From positions 1 through 22,444 of the forward strand of contig JALXCG010000261.1 of assembly GCA_026991065.1 (NCBI GenBank): 22,444 nt of DNA, written 5' to 3'. Below the pieces are notes generated by a model that was not told the origin of the DNA, searched no databases, and was given only the letters and a program-made list of their open reading frames with translations. Within the stretch, counting starts at the first letter, position 1. Each line of letters starts with the position of its first letter. Position numbers and translations under genes: made by a program. Source of the DNA: JALXCG01 sp026991065 [NCBI: Gemmatimonadota bacterium] (GTDB lineage: Bacteria > GCA-2686955). This document shows, in pieces, positions 14,432-22,442 of this stretch.

Positions 14432-15564
14432 GAAGCCAGCCGCCTCGATGCGGCGACCAGCGCATCCCCCACCTCCAGCAGCATCCAACGCCGCATCTCG
14501 GGCAGTGCGGCAAGCTCCGCCATGGTCACCGGACATTGCTGTGCGACCGCATCGACAACCGAGTTTGGAAGAAGCACATGTGGCTGAAAGCCATACGGTT
14601 CCGCAATCTTCTTACGCCACTCCTTGAGGTTCTTGACGCGGGTCTTTAACTGCGGGTCATAGGGCTGACCGTTGCCACTGGGGCGGGGGCGCCGCGGTGG
14701 CGCTTCGCGGCCCCCGATGCGCACGGCAGCCAGCAGATCGGCTCCCATGCGGCGGGCAACGAGTGAAGATACCCCGTTGATTCGGCTCAATTCCGCCTCG
14801 TTGCGGGGAGCATTCTCGGCGATCGTGAGCAGAGTCTGATTGCCCAGGACCTTGAAGGGGGGGCGGTCCAACTCGCGGGCGCGCGCGTCACGAAAAAGAT
14901 AGAGCTGGCGGAGAATGGCCAGTGCGCGCCCCTGCAGGCGCCCCGCCCCCTTGATCCGCCAGAAGCCGTCGGGGTCGAACTCCCGCTTCGGCCAGGCGCG
15001 GGCGGCGATCAGATCGAACTCCTCGCGCGCCCAATCCAGGCGGCCGGCTGCTTCCAACTCCGCTTTCAGAATCGCCCGCAACCGGTGGAGATAGTGGGTG
15101 TCGAGGCGGGCGTATTCCAGCATCGGCTCGGTCAGCGGCCGCTGTGCCCAGTGCGCGCGCTGGTAGCGTTTGTCCAGAGTGATGTCGAAATGATGGAGCA
15201 GCAGATCGGCCAGCCCGATCCGCTCATAGCCCAGCAGGAGGCTGGCGCTCATCGTGTCGAAGAGCGCGCGGAACTCGAATCCGTAATCGCGCCGGAGGCA
15301 GAGCACATCATACTCGGCGGCATGAAAGATCTTCTCGATGTGCGGGTCGGCGAAGATCTCGCCGAGTTTCTCGATGCCGTTGCAGCGCAGTGGATCGACA
15401 ATGAAATCCTGCTCGGCCGCGGTGAACTGGAACAGGCAGACCTTGTCGAAATAGACATGAAGACTGTCGGCTTCGGTATCGACGGCGATGACGTCGCAGG
15501 TTCGCAGAAGGTCGATCAGGCGGTCGAGGCCCGCTTCGGTGTCGATGAATTCATAGGGGCGCAT
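14428..15564 (-). CDS. rnd: Ribonuclease D
   Basis: A 3'-5' exoribonuclease of the DEDDy family, acting on structured RNA and tRNA 3' ends in the cytosol, about 378 residues. The exonuclease domain shows VIAVDTEADSLH (Asp29, Glu31), FHAAEYDVLCL with the second Asp, and EYARLDTHYLHRL with the Tyr and last Asp of DEDDy. An HRDC domain follows (ALAILRQLYLFRDARARELDRPPFKVLGNQTLL...INGVSSLVARRMG). The C-terminal part (WRKKIAEPYGFQPHVLLPNSVVDAVA) looks like a second HRDC domain, as in E. coli RNase D. The start is either ATG 15564 or GTG 15570, two codons apart; neither has a clear Shine-Dalgarno. It overlaps the aminotransferase gene by 4 bp. Confidence 0.92.
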   Translation of the reverse strand: MRPYEFIDTEAGLDRLIDLLRTCDVIAVDTEADSLHVYFDKVCLFQFTAAEQDFIVDPLRCNGIEKLGEIFADPHIEKIFHAAEYDVLCLRRDYGFEFRALFDTMSASLLLGYERIGLADLLLHHFDITLDKRYQRAHWAQRPLTEPMLEYARLDTHYLHRLRAILKAELEAAGRLDWAREEFDLIAARAWPKREFDPDGFWRIKGAGRLQGRALAILRQLYLFRDARARELDRPPFKVLGNQTLLTIAENAPRNEAELSRINGVSSLVARRMGADLLAAVRIGGREAPPRRPRPSGNGQPYDPQLKTRVKNLKEWRKKIAEPYGFQPHVLLPNSVVDAVAQQCPVTMAELAALPEMRRWMLLEVGDALVAASRRLAS

Positions 15565-15627
15565 GGACACCGCTTTCCCGCCGGGTGTTGAGTGAGGTTT
15601 CGTCGCAAAAGTCGCAAGAACAATGGT

Positions 15628-17031
15628 TCATTGTGGGTCGAGTTCCAGGTCCACCGCCGCTGCGTCGACCCCTTCGAGGGTGTCGAGGAAAGCCAGCACT
15701 TCGGCCGCAATCTCGCGCAGCCGCGGCCGCGTGCGGGCTTCAAAGCGCAGCACCAGCACCGGCTGAGTGTTGGAGGCACGCACCAGCCCCCAGCCGTCAC
15801 CGAACAGGATCCGCGCGCCGTCGATGGCGATCACTTCGTGGGTGTCGCGGAAGTGCGCCAGGGTTTTCTCCACCACCGCGAACTTGGCCTCGTCGGCGCA
15901 ATCCACGCGCAGCTCCGGCGTGCAGGGATAGTCCGGCACCGTCGCCGCGATCGCCGAGAGCGGGCGCTCATCGGCGGCCAGGATGCGCAGGATTCGGGCG
16001 GCGCCGTAGATCCCGTCGTCGTAGCCGAAATACTCGTCGGCGAAGAACATGTGCCCACTCATCTCGCCCGCCAGCGGCGCGTGGGTCTGTTTCATCTTGG
16101 CCTTGATCAGCGAGTGGCCGGTCTTCCACATCAGCGGGGTGCCGCCATGCTTTTCGATATCCTCAACCAGCGCTTGCGAGCATTTGACCTCGAAGATGAT
16201 CGGCGTACCCGCGGGGCGCCCGGCCAGAACTTCACGGGCGAAGAGTGCCAGCAGGCGGTCGCCCCAGATCACCTGCCCGCGCTCATCCACCACGCCGACC
16301 CGGTCGGCATCCCCATCCAGGCCGATGCCGATGTCCGCGCCGGTTTCCCGAACCGTGCGCATGAGATCCTGGAGATTTGCCAGAACCGTGGGATCGGCCG
16401 GGTGGTTGGGGAAGGAGCCGTCGGGGTCGCAGTAAAGCTCCACCAGGTCGACGCCGAGACTGCGCAGAAACTCCGCCGCGGCCGGGCCGCCGGAGCCGTT
16501 GCCGGCGTCCAGCACCACCTTGAGCGGGCGGCGCAGCTGAATCCGCTCGCGGAGAGCGGCCAGATAGGGGGTAAGCGCGTCGGCCGAGCGCAATTCGCCG
16601 GATCCCTCGGCGAGGTCACCCTCGCGAATGCGTCGCTCCAGATCTTTGATCGCCGCGCCGTGGATCGACGCGGTGCCCAGGGACATCTTGAAGCCATTCA
16701 TGTTACCGGGATTGTGACTGCCGGTGACCATGACTCCGCCGGCCACGCCGAACTCATGAATGGCGAAGTAGAGTCCCGGTGTGGGCACCAGCCCGATATC
16801 GATCACGTCCACCCCGGCGGCCCGGATTCCGGCACTCAGGGCGGCGGCCAGGCGCGGCGAAGAGATGCGGGCATCGCGCCCCACTGCAACCCGGACCGGG
16901 GCCGCGTCGGCCGCGGCGGCGGCGCGCACCACGCTGCCATAGGCCTGGCCGATGCCGTGGGCGACCGCATCGGTCAGATCGGAGTCGGCGACTCCACGAA
17001 TGTCGTATTCTCGAAAGATCTGGGAGTTCAT
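15628..17031 (-). CDS. Phosphomannomutase/phosphoglucomutase (AlgC-type)
   Basis: A 467-residue phosphohexomutase that interconverts hexose 6- and 1-phosphates (mannose and/or glucose), feeding nucleotide-sugar and surface polysaccharide synthesis. FREYDIRG opens domain 1. The phosphoserine loop is VTGSHNP with Ser105. The Mg site is LDGDADR (Asp239, Asp241, Asp243). Sugar specificity is set by GEMSGH, and the phosphate-binding loop of domain 4 is RASNTQP. These positions run about three residues behind those of Pseudomonas aeruginosa PMM/PGM. GGAG is 4 bases before the ATG at 17031. It is the first gene of the long minus-strand run and is separated from rnd by 57 to 63 bp. Sequence does not decide between mannose and glucose preference. 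Confidence 0.94.
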   Translation of the reverse strand: MNSQIFREYDIRGVADSDLTDAVAHGIGQAYGSVVRAAAAADAAPVRVAVGRDARISSPRLAAALSAGIRAAGVDVIDIGLVPTPGLYFAIHEFGVAGGVMVTGSHNPGNMNGFKMSLGTASIHGAAIKDLERRIREGDLAEGSGELRSADALTPYLAALRERIQLRRPLKVVLDAGNGSGGPAAAEFLRSLGVDLVELYCDPDGSFPNHPADPTVLANLQDLMRTVRETGADIGIGLDGDADRVGVVDERGQVIWGDRLLALFAREVLAGRPAGTPIIFEVKCSQALVEDIEKHGGTPLMWKTGHSLIKAKMKQTHAPLAGEMSGHMFFADEYFGYDDGIYGAARILRILAADERPLSAIAATVPDYPCTPELRVDCADEAKFAVVEKTLAHFRDTHEVIAIDGARILFGDGWGLVRASNTQPVLVLRFEARTRPRLREIAAEVLAFLDTLEGVDAAAVDLELDPQ

Positions 17032-17111
17032 TGATCTCCGGTTTCGGCAGGTGATGGAGCAACGCGGGGAGGCGAGCGCCGTTGGTTCCGTGGATGATCA
17101 TCGAATCCATT

Positions 17112-17141
17112 AGAATACCCACGTTTTGGGGCCGCGGTCAA
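17112..17141 (-). promoter_or_regulatory. Candidate sigma70-type promoter of the phosphomannomutase operon
   Basis: On the minus strand TTGACC (17141-17136) and TATTCT (17117-17112) are 18 bases apart, with 5 of 6 and 4 of 6 consensus matches. The predicted start near 17105 leaves a leader of about 73 bases. It resembles the candidate nuo promoter in both elements and spacing. It may drive all genes down to 7164. Confidence 0.45.
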
Positions 17142-17323
17142 ATTCGCTCGCGGCGCCGCGCCATTCACCCTGGAGGCGATCCCCCAGTTCCCGGGCGATC
17201 CTGCTAAAGTGCCCCGAACAGTCCCTGAATCCAACCTGGTCGCGCCTCTTCCGCGCATCGCTCACCCTCGCGCATCCGGCGAATCTCAGCCTCCCGATGC
17301 TCGCCAGAGAGCCCTTTCCACCC

Positions 17324-19024
17324 ATGCCTTTCGACAGCCTGGAACGAGACCGTCTCGAACTTCTGATCGAAGTGGCCTCCTGCATCGAGTTGCCGCGCCT
17401 GGGGCAGATTGCCCTGGACGGGCTGCTGCAGGTGCATCGGGTCCAGGGGGCGGCGCTCTTTGTTCGCACCGGTCGCGGCAACCCCTGGGTGCCGGCGCTG
17501 CTGCGCGCCTTTCCGCTTCCCCGCGGGGCCCATTACCCGGCCAGGTTCCAGCTGCCGGAGGCGGACGCCATCGGTCGCGGCGACCCGGAGTTCGAGTGGC
17601 TGCTCCAGTCCTGCGCGCCCCCGCTGCCCGCCGACTCCACCGAGCTGGTGCTGATTCTCGATGGTGATGCCGAAGTGGACGGCATGGTGTTTCTGCGCGG
17701 CGTACCGTGGGGCGAGCGCCGCAACCTGGCGCGCTTCGGCGGCGCCCTGAGCCGCGCGCTGGTCAACAGCTGGCGTCTTGCCACCGCCCGGCGGATCGCC
17801 CATGAGCGGCGGATCCTGCTCGACCTGCAGCGCAACATCACCGGCTCTCTGCGGATCGACGCCGTGCTCACCCGGTTGCTTGACTCGCTCGCCGATGTCG
17901 TTCCCTACGACGCCGCGGCGATCTTTCTGCTCAGCCCCGACAAAGGGGAGTTCCAGCCGGCGATCGTTCGCGGCTTTGTGGCCTCCACCACGCTCCGTCT
18001 CAAGACCACCCAGGGGATCGCCGGGCTGGCGCTGGAGCGTGGCGAGATCGTCACCATTCCGAAAGTGGAGGAGGAACCCCGCTATCTGCCGGTCCGCGCC
18101 ACCACCCGCTCCTCGGTGGCGCTGCCGCTCACCGTCGGCGGCAAGCACATTGGCGTACTGGTGCTGGAGAGCGATACTCCCGCCGCCTACCACGCAGATC
18201 AGCACCAGATGTTGGGCTCGATCGCCGCCCAGGCCGCCGTGGCGATCGAAAACGCCCGTCTTCACACCGCCGAGCTGCAGGGCCGCGCGCTCCACCGCGA
18301 ACTCAAGACCGCGCGCGCGATTCAGCGCCGCCTGCTGCCGCGCCACACGCCCCAGCCACCCGGTTGGGAACTGCTCGGCGCCAATTTCCCCTCGCTGGAG
18401 ATGAGCGGCGACTTTTACGACGTGATCCGCCTGGGCGAGAAGATCGGCCTGGTGGTCGGCGATGTCATGGGCAAAGGCGCGCCGGCGGCGATGCTGGCCG
18501 CCACCCTCCATGCCGCCCTGCGCGAAGGACTGCGGCGCGAAGACGCCCTCGCCGACGCGGTCTCCGGCGCCAACCGCATGCTCTGCGGCGCCCGCTTCGG
18601 CCGCGCTCGCTTCGCCTCGGTCTTTGTCGCCATCCTCGATCCCGCAGCCGCCACCCTGGAGTATGTCAATGCGGGCCACGATCCGCCGCTGGTAAGCCAC
18701 GCCGACGGCTCTTGGCGCTCCCTGGAGAGCGGCGGCCTGGTGCTCGGGGTTGTCGCCGACACCCACTACACCGTGGAATCTCTGACCTTTCCGGCTGACA
18801 CCCTCCTGCTGATCTACACCGATGGCGTAACGGAAGCACGCAACCCGGCTGGAGAGGAGTTCGGTCTCGACGCGCTGCGTGCCGCCATCGCCGCCGCCCG
18901 CGCCCGCCCCGGAGCCCGCCTGCACCACATCCTGCGTGCCATTCTGGCGCGCCTGCGCACCTATCGCCGGGGTGAGCGGCGACATGACGATGTCACCCTG
19001 CTCGGCGCCTGGTATCATGATTAG
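17324..19024 (+). CDS. GAF-domain serine phosphatase, SpoIIE/RsbU (PP2C-like) family
   Basis: A predicted cytosolic sensor phosphatase of 566 residues; relatives dephosphorylate anti-anti-sigma (STAS) proteins in partner-switching systems. Residues 1-150 resemble a degenerate GAF domain. Residues about 165-312 are a clear GAF domain (DLQRNITGSLRIDAVLTRLL through IAAQAAVAIENARLH). A short helical linker, LKTARAIQRRLLP, leads to the phosphatase domain (about 328-566). Its metal aspartates are in EMSGDFYDV, VVGDVMGKGAPAA, IYTDGVTEARNPAGEEFG and RHDDVTLL; all are present, so it should be active. No transmembrane segment or kinase domain is seen. The start is uncertain: the frame is open from 17126, with candidate ATGs at 17297 and 17324 and no strong Shine-Dalgarno. 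No anti-sigma or STAS gene is in the window. Confidence 0.88.
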   Translation: MPFDSLERDRLELLIEVASCIELPRLGQIALDGLLQVHRVQGAALFVRTGRGNPWVPALLRAFPLPRGAHYPARFQLPEADAIGRGDPEFEWLLQSCAPPLPADSTELVLILDGDAEVDGMVFLRGVPWGERRNLARFGGALSRALVNSWRLATARRIAHERRILLDLQRNITGSLRIDAVLTRLLDSLADVVPYDAAAIFLLSPDKGEFQPAIVRGFVASTTLRLKTTQGIAGLALERGEIVTIPKVEEEPRYLPVRATTRSSVALPLTVGGKHIGVLVLESDTPAAYHADQHQMLGSIAAQAAVAIENARLHTAELQGRALHRELKTARAIQRRLLPRHTPQPPGWELLGANFPSLEMSGDFYDVIRLGEKIGLVVGDVMGKGAPAAMLAATLHAALREGLRREDALADAVSGANRMLCGARFGRARFASVFVAILDPAAATLEYVNAGHDPPLVSHADGSWRSLESGGLVLGVVADTHYTVESLTFPADTLLLIYTDGVTEARNPAGEEFGLDALRAAIAAARARPGARLHHILRAILARLRTYRRGERRHDDVTLLGAWYHD

Positions 19025-19097
19025 ACCGTGACGCTCACATAAGACCGCGCCCGCTGTCCCATTGTCCCGTCTCTGCTTTCTGGAAGTTGGCTGATTG

Positions 19098-20228
19098 ATG
19101 CTGAAGCTGGGTGTCGTCGCTACATCGCGCAAAGAACATGAACGTCGCTTGCCCCTCCATCCGGAGCATTTTCTGACGCTACCGGAACCGCTGCGGCGCA
19201 GGTTTCGCTTCGAAACCGGCTACGGCGCCATCATCGGCTGCGGCGATGCCGCCCTGGCCGACGCCAGTGGTGGTCTCGCCACGCGCGCCGCAATCCTCGC
19301 CGAGAGCGACGTCGTTCTGCTCCCCAAGCCCACGCCGCGGGACTTGGCCGAGATTCGCCCGGGAGCCACGCTCTGGGGCTGGGCGCACTGTGTCCAGCAG
19401 CCGGAGATCGTCGATCATGCGATCGACCGCCGCCTCACCCTGCTCGCCTGGGAGGCGATGTTCCGCTGGCACGCCGACGGCCGGCGCGGCCGCCACACTT
19501 TCTATCGCAACAACGAAATGGCCGGCTACTGCGGGGTCATTCAGGCCCTCAATCTGGCCGGAATCGACGGTTTCTACGGCAAGCCGAAGCGCGCCCTGAT
19601 CTTCAGCCTGGGCGCGGTCTCCCAGGGCGCGCTGCGCGCCCTCCGGGGGCGGGGGTTCAAGGAGATTCTGGTGCTCACCCAGCGCCCCTCGGCGAGCCTC
19701 ACCCAGCGCCTGCCGGGGGTTCGCTATGGATCTCTCCGGCGCCGCGGTTCGGCTCTTGACGCGCTCCTCGAAGACGCCCCGGCCCGCCCCCTGGTGGAGG
19801 TGCTCGCCGAAACCGATGTCATCGTCAACGGGATCCTGCAGAATCCCGAGTCGCCGCTGCTCTATCTCCAGCCCGGCGAGGAGTCCCGGCTGCGGCCGGG
19901 AACCCTGATCTGCGACATCAGTTGCGACCTGGGCATGGGCTTCCCCTTCGCCCGCCCCACCTCTTTTACCGAGCCCACCTTCCAGGTCGGCGACCTGCTC
20001 TACTACGCGGTCGATCACACACCGAGCCTGCTCTGGCGCGCCGCCACCTGGGAGATCTCGGCGGCGCTGCTGCCTTTCATCGAAACCGTCGCCGCCGGCC
20101 CGCAAGCCTGGGATGCCGACGCGACCCTGCGCCGGGCGATCGAGATTCGCCACGGCGTGATCGGCAACCCGCAGATTCTCAAGGTGCAGAAGCGTTCGCC
20201 CGACTATCCGCACCCTCGCCGGGATTGA
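19098..20228 (+). CDS. N5-(carboxyethyl)ornithine synthase-like / alanine dehydrogenase-PNT superfamily protein
   Basis: A 376-residue NAD(P)-dependent dehydrogenase-like protein. It follows the order of lactococcal N5-(carboxyethyl)ornithine synthase as I remember it: KEHERRLPLHPEHF, FETGYGAIIGCGD, LWGWAHCVQQPEI, LLAWEAMFRW, RHTFYRNNEMAGYCGVIQAL, DVIVNGILQN, LICDISCDLGMGFPF and YYAVDHTPSLLW. That enzyme reductively condenses pyruvate with ornithine or lysine; here the amino substrate is unknown. The nucleotide-binding turn reads FSLGAVSQGAL, so the first Gly of GxGxxxxG is Ser. The chain is about 60 residues longer than the lactococcal enzyme. The ATG at 19098 is preceded by an in-frame TTG; both lack a good ribosome site. 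It lies 73 bp after the phosphatase gene and may be cotranscribed with it. Confidence 0.75.
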   Translation: MLKLGVVATSRKEHERRLPLHPEHFLTLPEPLRRRFRFETGYGAIIGCGDAALADASGGLATRAAILAESDVVLLPKPTPRDLAEIRPGATLWGWAHCVQQPEIVDHAIDRRLTLLAWEAMFRWHADGRRGRHTFYRNNEMAGYCGVIQALNLAGIDGFYGKPKRALIFSLGAVSQGALRALRGRGFKEILVLTQRPSASLTQRLPGVRYGSLRRRGSALDALLEDAPARPLVEVLAETDVIVNGILQNPESPLLYLQPGEESRLRPGTLICDISCDLGMGFPFARPTSFTEPTFQVGDLLYYAVDHTPSLLWRAATWEISAALLPFIETVAAGPQAWDADATLRRAIEIRHGVIGNPQILKVQKRSPDYPHPRRD

Positions 20229-20233
20229 CCCGC

Positions 20234-20267
20234 GCGGGTCCGGACACCCGCGCCGGCCCGGACCCGC
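20234..20267. terminator. Candidate bidirectional hairpin between convergent genes
   Basis: GCGGGTCCGG (20234-20243) and CCGGACCCGC (20258-20267) form a perfect 10-bp stem with a 14-base loop. It lies between the stop of the dehydrogenase (20228) and the stop of the stress-protein gene (20289). No T-tract follows on either strand, so it is not a textbook intrinsic terminator. It overlaps a 14-bp perfect palindrome, GACCCGCGCGGGTC. Confidence 0.5.
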
Positions 20268-20288
20268 CCCGCTCCGAACCGGGAATTG

Positions 20289-20741
20289 CTAGCGCACCAC
20301 CATCACCGGGCAGGGGGCCTGCCGCACCACCCGATCCGCCACACTGCCGAGCAGCATCGACGCCAGCCGCGCATGCCCGCGCGTGCCCACCACCACCGCA
20401 TCGGCCGGCATCTCCCGCGCCAACTTCAGAATCTCCTCCACCACCTCGCCCGAGCAGACCTTGAAATCCACGCTCGCCACCGCCCGGCGCCCCTCCTCGC
20501 TGACCAGGTTCCGCAACTCCTCCAGCGCCTTCTCGCGCGCCTTTTCCAGATTCTCCGGCGCCATCGTATTTGCCGGGTAGTAGTGCGCATAGAGTGGATT
20601 GGCCGCCGGCGGCGCGTCCAGAACATGGCTGATCAGGACTTCGGCGTTCATCCCCGCCGCGAGCCCGAAAGCCGCCTTCACCGCGCGGTTGCCCGCCGCC
20701 GAAAAGTCGGTGCAGACGAGGATTTTGGAAAACTTCTTCAT
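20289..20741 (-). CDS. Universal stress protein (UspA family)
   Basis: A 150-residue single-domain Usp. It begins KILVCTDFSAAGNRAVKAAFGLA with the acidic residue of the adenine site (TDFS). It ends VVVGTRGHARLASMLLGSVADRVVRQAPCPVMVVR, which contains the ATP-binding pattern GxxG-x9-GS, so it probably belongs to the ATP-binding subgroup. The frame is open to 20870, but GGAG 7 bases before the ATG at 20741 and the family N-terminus fix the start there. It is divergent from the antiporter gene and convergent with the dehydrogenase. Such proteins are often found beside transporters, but no specific partner can be deduced. Confidence 0.92.
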   Translation of the reverse strand: MKKFSKILVCTDFSAAGNRAVKAAFGLAAGMNAEVLISHVLDAPPAANPLYAHYYPANTMAPENLEKAREKALEELRNLVSEEGRRAVASVDFKVCSGEVVEEILKLAREMPADAVVVGTRGHARLASMLLGSVADRVVRQAPCPVMVVR

Positions 20742-20748
20742 GGTCGAA

Positions 20749-20752
20749 CTCC
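20749..20752 (-). promoter_or_regulatory. Ribosome binding site deciding the universal stress protein start
   Basis: GGAG on the minus strand lies 7 bases before the ATG at 20741. The in-frame upstream ATG (20870) would add 43 residues with no Usp similarity. Confidence 0.65.
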
Positions 20753-20987
20753 AGCTTTTCATGGGGTGTCGCGGGAAACCTGTCTTGGGGCTTTTTCCCG
20801 GCCGGCCGAATGCGTAGGATCCGCTCTCAGTATGACACGAACCCGGGAGCCCGTCGCACACTGTCTTCACACTTGTTCCCTACATCGTCACGTCATCACC
20901 TCTTTAGAAAAAGATCTGGTAGATTCCTGCCGACCCATAGTGAATGAAGATTCCCACCCATCTTCGCTCGATCCAAGGAAGCCCACG

Positions 20988-22442
20988 ATGCCTCTAACCA
21001 GACTGCTCCATCTCCCCCGGTTGGCACTCGCTGCCCTTGCCGCCGCCCTGCTCCTCCTGCCCGGGGTCGCCTGGGCTTCCGAGCATGCCCCCGCCGCCGC
21101 CCACGCCGCCACAGAAGTGGCCGGCGCCGCCCACGGCGCCGAAGAGCTTTCGATCTACCTGGTCCTTCCCTTCGCCGCCCTGCTCCTCTGCATTGCGATT
21201 CTGCCCCTGGTCGTACCCCACTGGTGGGAGCACAACCGCAACAAGGGAATCGTCTCCGCCCTCTTCGGCATCCCCATGGGGATCTACCTGATCGCCACCA
21301 ACGGTCACGCCCTGCTCCACTCCATGTTCGAGTACATGGATTTCATCATCCTGCTCGGCTCCCTCTTCGTCATCTCCGGCGGCATCTTTGTGCGCGGCGA
21401 CATTCGCGCCACCCCGCGCAACAACCTGCTTTTCCTTATATTGGGTTCGCTGCTCGCCTCGCTGATCGGCACCACCGGCGCCGCCATGCTCCTCATTCGC
21501 CCGGTCCTGCGCACCAACAGCGAGCGCAAAAACACCGCCCACATCCCCATCTTTTTCATCTTCACCGTGGCCAACATGGGGGGGCTGCTTACGCCTCTCG
21601 GCGACCCGCCCCTCTTCCTCGGTTTCCTCCGCGGTGTCCCCTTCACCTGGACCTTCAAGTTGGTGGTCCCCTGGCTGGTGGGTCTCGGCATCGTCCTCAC
21701 CATCTTCTACCTGATCGACCTGCGCGCCTACAAACGGGAATCACCCGAAGCGATCGCCTTCGACACCAGCAACATCACTCCGGTCAGCCTCTCCGGCGGC
21801 ATCAACTTCCTCTTCCTCGCCGGGGTCGTCCTTTCGGTCCTCTTGCTGCCCGGCATCGTCGCCGCCGACGGCTCCATCGGCATCCCCTGGCGCGAACTCT
21901 CCATGGTTCTGATGGCCGCGCTTTCCCTCTTCGTCGGTCCCAAAGAGCCGCGCAGCGACAACCAGTTTTCGTTCGAAGCGATCAACGAAGTCGCCATCCT
22001 CTTTGTCGCGATCTTCATCGCCATGGTTCCGGCGCTCCTCATCCTCGAAGCCCGCGGTCCCGACCTGCCGCTCAGCCATCCCTGGCACTTCTTCTGGGCC
22101 ACCGGCCTGCTCTCCTCTTTCCTCGACAACGCTCCCACCTATCTCACCTTCACCTCGGTCGCTTCCGGCTATGTCGGCACCGACGCGATGAATCTCCACA
22201 CCCTGATCACTGCCGCCGCCCACGGCAGCCACCCCTCCGGCGAGAGCATTCTCGAAGCGATCAGTGTCGGCGCGGTCTTCATGGGAGCCAACACCTACAT
22301 CGGCAACGGCCCCAACTTCATGGTCAAGGCGATCAGCGACGGCTCCGGCCTGAAAACCCCGAGCTTCTTCGGCTACATGCTCTGGTCGGGAATGATCCTG
22401 ATCCCGGTCTTCATCCTCATTACGCTGCTCTTTTTCCTTTAG
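20988..22442 (+). CDS. Sodium:proton antiporter / CitMHS_2-type ion transporter (NhaD-like)
   Basis: A polytopic inner-membrane protein of 484 residues from the ion-transporter superfamily that includes NhaD, ArsB and citrate carriers. The N-terminus, RLLHLPRLALAALAAALLLLPGVAWASEH, looks like a signal peptide with an AWA site. An Ala/His-rich spacer of about 25 residues follows. About a dozen hydrophobic segments come next. Conserved elements are SLIGTTGAAMLLIRPVLRTN, NMGGLLTPLGDPPLFLGFLRG, SSFLDNAPTYLTF (the DNAPT signature) and ANTYIGNGPNFMVKAI. AAGGA lies 8 bases before the ATG; the frame is open upstream across the usp antisense strand and that extension is rejected. Sodium export is the common annotation; another anion or cation substrate is possible. 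Confidence 0.85.
   Translation: MPLTRLLHLPRLALAALAAALLLLPGVAWASEHAPAAAHAATEVAGAAHGAEELSIYLVLPFAALLLCIAILPLVVPHWWEHNRNKGIVSALFGIPMGIYLIATNGHALLHSMFEYMDFIILLGSLFVISGGIFVRGDIRATPRNNLLFLILGSLLASLIGTTGAAMLLIRPVLRTNSERKNTAHIPIFFIFTVANMGGLLTPLGDPPLFLGFLRGVPFTWTFKLVVPWLVGLGIVLTIFYLIDLRAYKRESPEAIAFDTSNITPVSLSGGINFLFLAGVVLSVLLLPGIVAADGSIGIPWRELSMVLMAALSLFVGPKEPRSDNQFSFEAINEVAILFVAIFIAMVPALLILEARGPDLPLSHPWHFFWATGLLSSFLDNAPTYLTFTSVASGYVGTDAMNLHTLITAAAHGSHPSGESILEAISVGAVFMGANTYIGNGPNFMVKAISDGSGLKTPSFFGYMLWSGMILIPVFILITLLFFL

Noticed and set aside
15592-17034. 480-residue open frame on the plus strand opposite the phosphohexomutase
   Set aside because: Antisense shadow; the minus strand carries the TGSHNP, DGDADR and RASNTQP motifs.
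17204-19132. 642-residue open frame on the minus strand opposite the phosphatase
   Set aside because: Shadow of a gene with clear GAF and SpoIIE motifs; no motif of its own.
20286-20987. Upstream extension of the antiporter frame
   Set aside because: It runs antisense through the universal stress protein gene. The ATG at 20988 has a ribosome site and begins the signal-like segment.
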